Below, piece after piece: positions 53,568-59,336 of a stretch of DNA of 59,336 nt. Each line of letters opens with the position of its first letter. Position 1 is the first letter of the stretch. Where the stretch lies: assembly GCF_020164485.1 (NCBI RefSeq), contig NZ_JAIQZA010000026.1, forward strand, positions 1 to 59,336, read 5' to 3'. The notes under the pieces are model-generated. The model did not search any database, was not told the origin of the DNA, and was given only the letters and a program-made list of their open reading frames with translations. The DNA is from Salegentibacter tibetensis. Its GTDB lineage: Bacteria; Bacteroidota; Bacteroidia; Flavobacteriales; Flavobacteriaceae. Position numbers and translations under genes: made by a program.

Positions 53568-55250
53568 ATGATAAATCTTAAATTACTCGGTCGTACCCGT
53601 GCACAAGAAAGTACCCATGCTATAGAGCGAATGTATATTACCATGCGTCATCTTTTTAATCGTGGATTTTATAAACCAATGGGAGTATCTGGCGAGACCC
53701 TTAGGGAGGCTTTGCTTATTCTTCGCCCGGAAATCTACGGTTCTATTGCCGATGATAAAGCAGAACTTAACGGTTTACTGTATGTAGTAGACCGGTTACC
53801 CAAGGGAATTGAAGAATGCCGGTTTATTAATCTTACTAGCGATGAAGGCTACGGAAATTCGCATTTTAAGCCCATTGTTCCCCCAAAACGCCGTCGTAAC
53901 TGTTACAGGATAGACGCTGAACAAATGAACATTGAGATTACCCGTGGCCGTTCTGAGATCTATGATATTCTTACCCACCTAACCTTTTTGTTTGTAGAAT
54001 CGCATAAAATAATGCGACGTGTAATTATAGATGAGGAAGGCAGCGTTACCCGTGATTGGCAAAAACTGGAAAAAGCCGTTTTACAGGAAGAACCTTTAGA
54101 CCAGGCGCAGCGGGAGATCGCATTAACCCATACCGCGAATATTCTAGGCCGTACTTTCTATGAAGTGCAGGAGATATATCCAAAATTCTCTTTACCCGAA
54201 AATCCAGAGCGTTTTCTACATATAATTTACTGGTTGGCAAAACTAGCCATTGCAGAAACGGTTGAGAACAATAAAAGGATAATCACTTTTAGCCCTGTAT
54301 TGCGCGAACGTTTAGGCCATCATATTCACGGCGAGATTTGGGCCGATAATATTAAGCAGCATCTAATAAAGGGGAATTTAATGCACCGCCCCTTGCATAT
54401 TATTAGCGCAAATATGCACAGTGTGATGAACACGCTTTATACACCATCAGCCTTAAAAGCCGAGCTTAAAAATAAAAAACCGCTGGAGATCTACGAGGCA
54501 CTTAGTAATAGTGCAAACGGGAGTTTACGAAATAAGGTAATGAAAACCGGGCTCGATAACGGGATGACTTTTCTTGAAGATAACAGTGGTACAAATATAG
54601 ATGTTCAAATCTTTGATACGGCCAGGTTAAAGGGGAAATTCGGGAAATGGGATATTAAAACCGATGAAGAAGCCCCGGTAATTATTGTCATGGATTATGC
54701 TTTTGGGGAGCAGGCTTACGAAACTATGGACGAGCTGCTGAAGCCTTATAATTTTGAAGGCAATGAGATTAAGATGAATGTTGAATCTATCTCAATAATG
54801 GGAAAAGCCGGTATCCTGGAAGGTGGGAAAGGCGATATTATGGTCCCTTCTGCCCACCTGTTTGAAGGAACAGCAGATAATTATCCTTTTAAAAATGAAC
54901 TTAGCCGCGCCGATCTGGAAGGTAGCGGAATCGATATTGTAGACGGCGCTATGATTACCGTTTTGGGAACTTCTCTTCAAAACCGGGATATCCTTAAATT
55001 TTTCCACGATTCTACCTGGAATGTTGGCGGGCTGGAGATGGAAGGCGCCCATTACCAAAAAGCCATTCAGGCAGCTTCAAAATTACGGGGCAGTATAGAT
55101 AATGACGTTAAGGTGAGGTACGCATATTACGCTTCAGATAATCCGTTGGAAACGGGGAGCACTCTGGCTTCGGGTGGTCTTGGTACTACCGGGGTAAAAC
55201 CTACTTATATGATTACCGAAAAAATCCTGGAACAAATCTTTAAATCTTAG
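53568..55250 (+). CDS. conserved Bacteroidota protein (probably DUF6909) with a nucleoside-phosphorylase-like C-terminal part
   Basis: 560 residues, no signal or membrane helix. The N-terminal ~330 residues look mostly helical and match nothing I can name with certainty. The C-terminal part (about 370-560) has an order of motifs seen in the nucleoside phosphorylase/MTA-SAH nucleosidase superfamily: strand VIIVMDY, glycine turn MGKAGILEGGKGDIMVPSA (411-429), GLEMEGAH (489-495, ribose-binding Glu-Met-Glu) and YYASDNP (520-526, comparable with the catalytic ISD). This is inference from motif order. Tightly linked to GH3 upstream and rfbC downstream (4-base gap). Confidence 0.75.
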   Translation: MINLKLLGRTRAQESTHAIERMYITMRHLFNRGFYKPMGVSGETLREALLILRPEIYGSIADDKAELNGLLYVVDRLPKGIEECRFINLTSDEGYGNSHFKPIVPPKRRRNCYRIDAEQMNIEITRGRSEIYDILTHLTFLFVESHKIMRRVIIDEEGSVTRDWQKLEKAVLQEEPLDQAQREIALTHTANILGRTFYEVQEIYPKFSLPENPERFLHIIYWLAKLAIAETVENNKRIITFSPVLRERLGHHIHGEIWADNIKQHLIKGNLMHRPLHIISANMHSVMNTLYTPSALKAELKNKKPLEIYEALSNSANGSLRNKVMKTGLDNGMTFLEDNSGTNIDVQIFDTARLKGKFGKWDIKTDEEAPVIIVMDYAFGEQAYETMDELLKPYNFEGNEIKMNVESISIMGKAGILEGGKGDIMVPSAHLFEGTADNYPFKNELSRADLEGSGIDIVDGAMITVLGTSLQNRDILKFFHDSTWNVGGLEMEGAHYQKAIQAASKLRGSIDNDVKVRYAYYASDNPLETGSTLASGGLGTTGVKPTYMITEKILEQIFKS

Positions 55251-55253
55251 TTT

Positions 55254-55799
55254 ATGCACGTTGAAGAATCACCTTTAAAAGACTGTTTTATCATCAAACC
55301 GGATATCTTTAGGGATAAACGCGGTCTTTTTTTGGAGAGTTATCACAAAAAGAAATTTATAGAATTAACCGGGATTGAAAAAGAGTTTGTTCAGGACAAT
55401 CAATCTATTTCCAAACGTGGTGTTTTGCGCGGTTTACACTATCAAACCGGGCAATTTGGCCAAACCAAACTGGTACGCGCCATTTATGGCAAAGTGTTGG
55501 ATGTAGTGGTAGATCTAAGACCAGAATCACCAACTTTTAAACAGAGTTTTAAGATTATCCTGGACGATGAGAATTTGTACCAGCTCTATATTCCGAAAGG
55601 TTTTGGTCACGGATTTGTTACCCTTTCAAAAACTTCGGTTTTTGCTTATAAATGCGATGAATATTACTACCCGGGTTATGAAGCCGGTATCATTTACAAC
55701 GATATGGATTTGGCGATAGACTGGGAGTTCCCGGAGGAAGAAATGATAATTTCAGATAAAGATTTAAAACAACCCCATTTTAAAGAGGTTTTTGGATGA
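55254..55799 (+). CDS. rfbC: dTDP-4-dehydrorhamnose 3,5-epimerase
   Basis: 181 residues. Cupin enzyme with DNQSISKRGVLRGLHYQ (catalytic His in GLHYQ), VDLRPESPTFKQ and YIPKGFGHGFVTLSKTS. Acts on the dTDP-sugar before RfbD. Overlaps rfbD by ATGA, so translation is coupled. rfbA and rfbB are not in the window. Confidence 0.96.
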   Translation: MHVEESPLKDCFIIKPDIFRDKRGLFLESYHKKKFIELTGIEKEFVQDNQSISKRGVLRGLHYQTGQFGQTKLVRAIYGKVLDVVVDLRPESPTFKQSFKIILDDENLYQLYIPKGFGHGFVTLSKTSVFAYKCDEYYYPGYEAGIIYNDMDLAIDWEFPEEEMIISDKDLKQPHFKEVFG

Positions 55800-56644
55800 A
55801 AAATATTCTCGTAACTGGTGCTAACGGGCAATTAGGAGCTTGTTTTAAAAAGATTTCAGCCAATTATTCCCAGCTTAATTTTGTATTTAAATCTTCTGCG
55901 GAAGCCGATATTACTAAGAAAGCGAATTTAAAAAAGCTTTTTTCTGAAATTAAATTCGATTGGGTAATTAATTGCGCTGCTTACACAAATGTTGAAAAAG
56001 CTGAATCTGAAGAAGAAAAAGCCTTTAAAATAAATGCGGATGGCGCCAAAAACCTCGCTGAGGTTTGTGATGAATTTGGCGCAATTTTGATTCATTTTTC
56101 CACCGATTATGTTTTTGACGGGAAAGCTGAAAATCCCTATAAAGAAACCGATACCACCAATCCTATAAACGTTTATGGAGCTTCAAAATTAAAAGGCGAA
56201 CAAACTCTCGCTGAGGTTTTAAGTGATCATTTTATTTTTCGAACTTCCTGGTTATATTCAGAATTCGGGCATAATTTTTATAAAACAATCCTTAGAAAAA
56301 TAGATGAAAAAGCCGAATTAAATATTACCACTTCTCAAACCGGTACACCAACCAATGCCAATGATCTAGCCGAATTTGTTATTGAAATAATTGTTTCGGA
56401 AAATAAAGATTTCGGTTTGTACCATTTCAGCAATCTGGGCGAAGCTACCTGGTATGATTTTGCTGAAGCTATTTTAGAATTCACAGGAAATTCAGAAGAA
56501 ATCCGGTTAAACGAGAGCAACGATTTTAAAACCATCGCCGCAAGACCTGAATACAGCGTGCTGAATAAAAACAAACTTCAACAAGGTTTTTCAAAACCGG
56601 TTTTAGACTGGAAAGAGAGCCTCAAAAAACTGACAAATGTATAA
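55796..56644 (+). CDS. rfbD: dTDP-4-dehydrorhamnose reductase
   Basis: 282 residues. NAD(P)-binding VTGANGQLG near the start, STDYVFDG and the YGASKLKGE catalytic Tyr-Lys motif, then RTSWLYSEFGHNF. Completes dTDP-L-rhamnose. Overlaps the end of rfbC. Confidence 0.96.
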   Translation: MKNILVTGANGQLGACFKKISANYSQLNFVFKSSAEADITKKANLKKLFSEIKFDWVINCAAYTNVEKAESEEEKAFKINADGAKNLAEVCDEFGAILIHFSTDYVFDGKAENPYKETDTTNPINVYGASKLKGEQTLAEVLSDHFIFRTSWLYSEFGHNFYKTILRKIDEKAELNITTSQTGTPTNANDLAEFVIEIIVSENKDFGLYHFSNLGEATWYDFAEAILEFTGNSEEIRLNESNDFKTIAARPEYSVLNKNKLQQGFSKPVLDWKESLKKLTNV

Positions 56645-56685
56645 TTCTGAAAGGATTTCCTTAAATTCAAATCAAACTTAAATAT

Positions 56686-57675
56686 ATGGCAAAAAAAATA
56701 CTCATTACCGGTGCTGCCGGCTTCTTAGGCTCACATTTATGTGATCGCTTTATTAAAGAAGGCTACAAAGTAATTGGAATGGATAACCTGATTACCGGCG
56801 ATATCAAGAATATTGAGCACCTTTTTAAGTTGGATAATTTTGAGTTTTTTCATCATGATATCACCAAATTTGTACACGTTCCCGGGGATTTAGATTATAT
56901 TCTGCATTTCGCTTCCCCAGCAAGTCCCATAGATTATTTAAAGATCCCTATTCAAACCTTAAAAGTAGGTTCTATGGGAACTTTGCACTGCCTTGGCCTG
57001 GCCAAAGAAAAGAATGCGCGAATTTTGATAGCCTCTACTTCTGAGGTCTATGGCGATCCGCTGGTTCATCCACAAAACGAGGAGTATTACGGCAATGTAA
57101 ATACTATTGGCCCACGTGGGGTTTATGACGAAGCCAAACGTTTTCAGGAATCCCTCACGATGGCCTATCATAGATTTCATTGTTTAGAAACCAGGATTGC
57201 GAGAATTTTTAATACTTACGGTCCCAGGATGCGTTTAAACGATGGCCGCGTAATTCCTGCATTTATTGGGCAGGCTTTGCGTGGTGAGGATCTCACCATT
57301 TTTGGAGATGGTTTACAAACACGTTCGTTTTGCTATGTTGATGATCAAGTTGAGGGGATTTACCGCTTGTTGCTGAGCGATTATTCTGATCCGGTAAATA
57401 TTGGAAATCCGGATGAAATTACCATCAAAGATTTTGCTGAAGAAATCCTGAAACTTACAGGCACCAATCAAAAAGTGGTTTATAAGGAACTTCCGGAAGA
57501 CGATCCCTTAAAAAGGCAACCCGATATTAGCCGGGCAAAAGAAATTTTAAATTGGGAACCCAAAATATCCCGAAGCGAAGGGATGAAAATCACTTACGAT
57601 TATTTTAAAAGCCTGAGTCCGGAAGAACTTGAGAAAAGCGAGCATAAGGATTTTTCAAGCCACATAAGGCGTTAA
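56686..57675 (+). CDS. UDP-glucuronic acid decarboxylase (UXS-like SDR)
   Basis: 329 residues of extended SDR type: [12 protein letters not shown] (NAD loop), [10 protein letters not shown], the catalytic YDEAKR and [10 protein letters not shown], then [18 protein letters not shown]. The order [25 protein letters not shown] is the UXS pattern, turning UDP-glucuronate into UDP-xylose. The UDP-glucose dehydrogenase that would supply the substrate is not seen. Provides a pentose donor for surface polysaccharide. Confidence 0.92.
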   Translation: MAKKILITGAAGFLGSHLCDRFIKEGYKVIGMDNLITGDIKNIEHLFKLDNFEFFHHDITKFVHVPGDLDYILHFASPASPIDYLKIPIQTLKVGSMGTLHCLGLAKEKNARILIASTSEVYGDPLVHPQNEEYYGNVNTIGPRGVYDEAKRFQESLTMAYHRFHCLETRIARIFNTYGPRMRLNDGRVIPAFIGQALRGEDLTIFGDGLQTRSFCYVDDQVEGIYRLLLSDYSDPVNIGNPDEITIKDFAEEILKLTGTNQKVVYKELPEDDPLKRQPDISRAKEILNWEPKISRSEGMKITYDYFKSLSPEELEKSEHKDFSSHIRR

Positions 57676-57685
57676 TAAAGAGGTT

Positions 57686-58456
57686 ATGGAAAATCCGTTG
57701 GTTTCAGTAATTATGCCCGCCTATAATGCGGAAAATTTTATTGAAGACGCGGTAAGCTCTGTAATTTCCCAATCCTATTCCGGCTGGGAATTATTTATTA
57801 TCGATGATGCTTCATTAGATTCCACTCTTTTTAAGGCTGAAAAGCTTGCAAAAAAAGATCCCCGGATTAAAGTACTACGTAACAAACAGAATTCCGGAGC
57901 GGGAATTACCCGAAACAAGGGAATTAAAGCCGCTCAGGGCGATTTTATAGCATTTCTTGATGCAGATGACCAATGGAAGCCAAAGAAGCTGGAAATGCAG
58001 CTTGAAGTAATGCAGGAGCAGAGTGCAGCTGTTTGCTTCTCATGTTATCAGCAAATAGATGAAAACGGTAGTTCGCGTAACGAAATTATAGAAGCCCTTC
58101 CTATTTTAACCTACCAAAAACTTCTAAAATCGAATTACCTCGGTAATCTCACCGGAATTTACAATGCTAAAAAATTAGGAAAAATTTATTCCCCCGAAAT
58201 CAGAAAAAGGCAGGATTGGGCACTTTGGCTGGAAGCCGTCAAAAAAGGCGGTCCGGCTATAGGGATCCAAAGGTGTTTGGCGAAATACCGGGTGAGAAAA
58301 GGGTCAATTTCCGAAAATAAGCTTGAGATGCTTAAATACAATTTCAATATCTATCATAAGGTTTTAGGTTTTAATTCCCTAAAAAGCGCTGGCTATATGC
58401 TGGTTTTTCTAAAAGAACATTTTTTCGTAAAATCAAAACAAGTGAAACGAATTTGA
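57686..58456 (+). CDS. family 2 glycosyltransferase
   Basis: 256 residues, GT-A fold: PLVSVIMPAYNAENFIEDAVSSVISQSY at the start and FLDADDQW (DxD metal site) near residue 94. A WALWLEA motif late in the domain is typical of the polysaccharide branch. No membrane helix. Sugar specificity unknown. Last gene before the repeats; the rest of the locus may lie elsewhere. Confidence 0.9.
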   Translation: MENPLVSVIMPAYNAENFIEDAVSSVISQSYSGWELFIIDDASLDSTLFKAEKLAKKDPRIKVLRNKQNSGAGITRNKGIKAAQGDFIAFLDADDQWKPKKLEMQLEVMQEQSAAVCFSCYQQIDENGSSRNEIIEALPILTYQKLLKSNYLGNLTGIYNAKKLGKIYSPEIRKRQDWALWLEAVKKGGPAIGIQRCLAKYRVRKGSISENKLEMLKYNFNIYHKVLGFNSLKSAGYMLVFLKEHFFVKSKQVKRI

Positions 58457-58470
58457 GATTTTGATAATTT

Positions 58471-58550
58471 CAACTCCTCCCATTATTTATAAGGGGAACC
58501 CGCCTGAATGACTGGGTCGGGCAGGGTGGCCGAAAGGCCGGAGGGGGTTT
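58471..58550. repeat. GGCCGAAAGGCC-hairpin repeat, copy 1
   Basis: CTCCTCCC ... AAGGGGA ... GTGGCCGAAAGGCCGGAGGGGG: the outer CTCC arm pairs with GGAG, and the inner GGCC-GAAA-GGCC is a GNRA-capped hairpin. It carries an extra insert (CCGCCTGAATGACTGGGTCGGGCAGG). Confidence 0.75.
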
Positions 58551-58662
58551 GTTCTTGAAAAATCTTGATTTTGTTTTCGCCTTGTAACGTGTTTAACCAC
58601 CTCATTCTTCAGCAAAGCTGAATTCATTCCCTTTAAATGGAGGAGGAGCAATTGTGACTTCC

Positions 58663-59110
58663 GTCATTCTGAGACCCTTGATAAAAAAATTACCTAGCGG
58701 AGGGAAATGACGTTTCGAGCATAGCGAGTTTTAAACTCCGTGTGTGAGTGTAGCAAATCAGCAGCTTTAAAAATTTTTGAAAGCTTGTCCTGAGTGGAGT
58801 CGAAGGGCCCTGGAAAAAATTTAGCTGCTGATTTGCGATTTTTTCTGCCTCCGACGACCAAAAGGGAGAGGAAGGCAGTTGCCAAAAAAACACCTCCACA
58901 TAGGACGCCCTTCCTGCCCGTCCGTCCAGGCGGGTTTTGTTTCGTTTTACTTGTATCCGACGAACGTAGTGAGAGGAATACATGCAAAAAATGAAAAAAA
59001 GGAAACTTCCAAACCAGGTAAGTTTCTTTTTGAATTATAAAAACATAAAAAACAAACCTAAATATCAGGATTTTAAAAATACGTCAATGGTAACTTGTTT
59101 CAGAATCTAA
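58663..59110 (-). repeat. long interspersed repeat, copy B (inverted relative to copy A)
   Basis: Reverse complement of 25201-25591 with small differences. It carries two extra segments: a GC hairpin with flanks (58917-58934) and about 35 bases around 58845-58885. The ends are halves of the CATTCTGAA repeat family (CGTCATTCTGAG on the left, CAGAATCTAA on the right). Confidence 0.9.
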
Positions 59111-59161
59111 TTTCTTAGAAATATTAATTTCAATTTCCTATTCATTTTAAAAACGATTAAA

Positions 59162-59213
59162 AGCTCCTCCCCTTTATTTTCAAGGGTGTGGCCGAAAGGC
59201 CGGAGGGGTTTTT
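59162..59213. repeat. GGCCGAAAGGCC-hairpin repeat, copy 2
   Basis: Compact form: GCTCCTCCCCTTTATTTTCAAGGGTG, then GGCCGAAAGGCCGGAGGGG and a T-run. A third, fragmentary inverted copy is at 58630-58652. Confidence 0.75.
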
Positions 59214-59336
59214 CATATGTGTTTTATTTTATTTTTAATCAATTAGGGCCAAAACTCTCCCGTAGGGCTTACTGCTCTATGACCGGTTTTCACTATTTAC
59301 AGTGTGCTATAGGCCCAATTTTAATGGTGATCTATA
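59214..59336. other. non-coding right end of window with possible RNA structure
   Basis: No open frame on either strand. GGGCC near 59247 can pair with GGCCC near 59313; in between are small hairpins (CCCGTAGGG; CACTATTTACAGTG). This could be the start of a mobile element or a structured RNA. Cut by the window edge. Confidence 0.3.

Noticed and set aside
57112-57122. CCCACGTGGGG palindrome as a third parS-like site
   Set aside because: It shares only the CCACGTGG centre; the flanking GTT/AAC needed for the site are missing, and it lies in conserved codons of the UXS gene.

Overview
The window looks like the chromosome of a marine or salt-adapted member of the Flavobacteriaceae (Bacteroidota), close to Gramella/Salegentibacter/Zunongwangia. 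The reasons are low GC, promoters of the Bacteroidota type (TANNTTTG near -7), few Shine-Dalgarno sites, many lipoproteins with short MKK...C signals, and typical family pairs such as rnpA next to an S41 protease, DUF4175 next to ybeY, and MltD next to a DUF4837 lipoprotein. Genus assignment is inference. Layout: the left edge holds the last 38 codons of an IS110-type transposase. Positions 242-8075 form a minus-strand operon for peptidoglycan (muropeptide/amino sugar) salvage: an MFS sugar transporter, GH20 hexosaminidase, MurQ, a DigH-like glycan hydrolase lipoprotein, a sodium/solute symporter and a dipeptide epimerase. Then come lepA, a broken four-helix-bundle (S23/IVP) gene, yebC, three different cation/proton antiporters in a row (11.6-17.7 kb), an MBL hydrolase, an S8 protease lipoprotein, an M1 peptidase, rnpA, an S41 protease, a GNAT enzyme and rpiB. 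A 1.1-kb AT-rich gap follows with DnaA-box-like sites. From 27 to 45 kb: rnr, a GIN-domain protein, a LysE exporter, tRNA-Cys, folB, glnS, a three-gene envelope/stress operon (YtxH, holin-like, small protein), an SPFH protein, gltX, a DUF4175 coiled-coil membrane protein, ybeY, mnmG, a methyltransferase and an OmpH/Skp lipoprotein. From 45 to 58.5 kb: DoxX, DNA polymerase III delta', pgk, MltD, DUF4837, tatA, an M23 peptidase, a GH3 protein, an unknown conserved protein (probably DUF6909) and the start of a surface polysaccharide locus (rfbC, rfbD, UDP-glucuronate decarboxylase, GT2). The right end (58.46-59.34 kb) is non-coding repeat sequence. The most interesting signals are non-coding. (1) At four loci, interspersed repeat elements sit exactly between the two arms of what look like intrinsic terminator hairpins, just after a gene stop codon. 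(2) Two near-identical palindromes resembling ParB-binding parS sites flank mnmG, 15-17 kb from a gap with DnaA-box-like sites, which suggests the window lies near the chromosome origin. (3) A roughly 400-bp element occurs twice in inverted orientation (25.2-25.6 and 58.66-59.11 kb). (4) The conserved protein at 53.6-55.3 kb carries C-terminal motifs that resemble nucleoside phosphorylases/nucleosidases. No CRISPR array, rRNA or prophage was seen.
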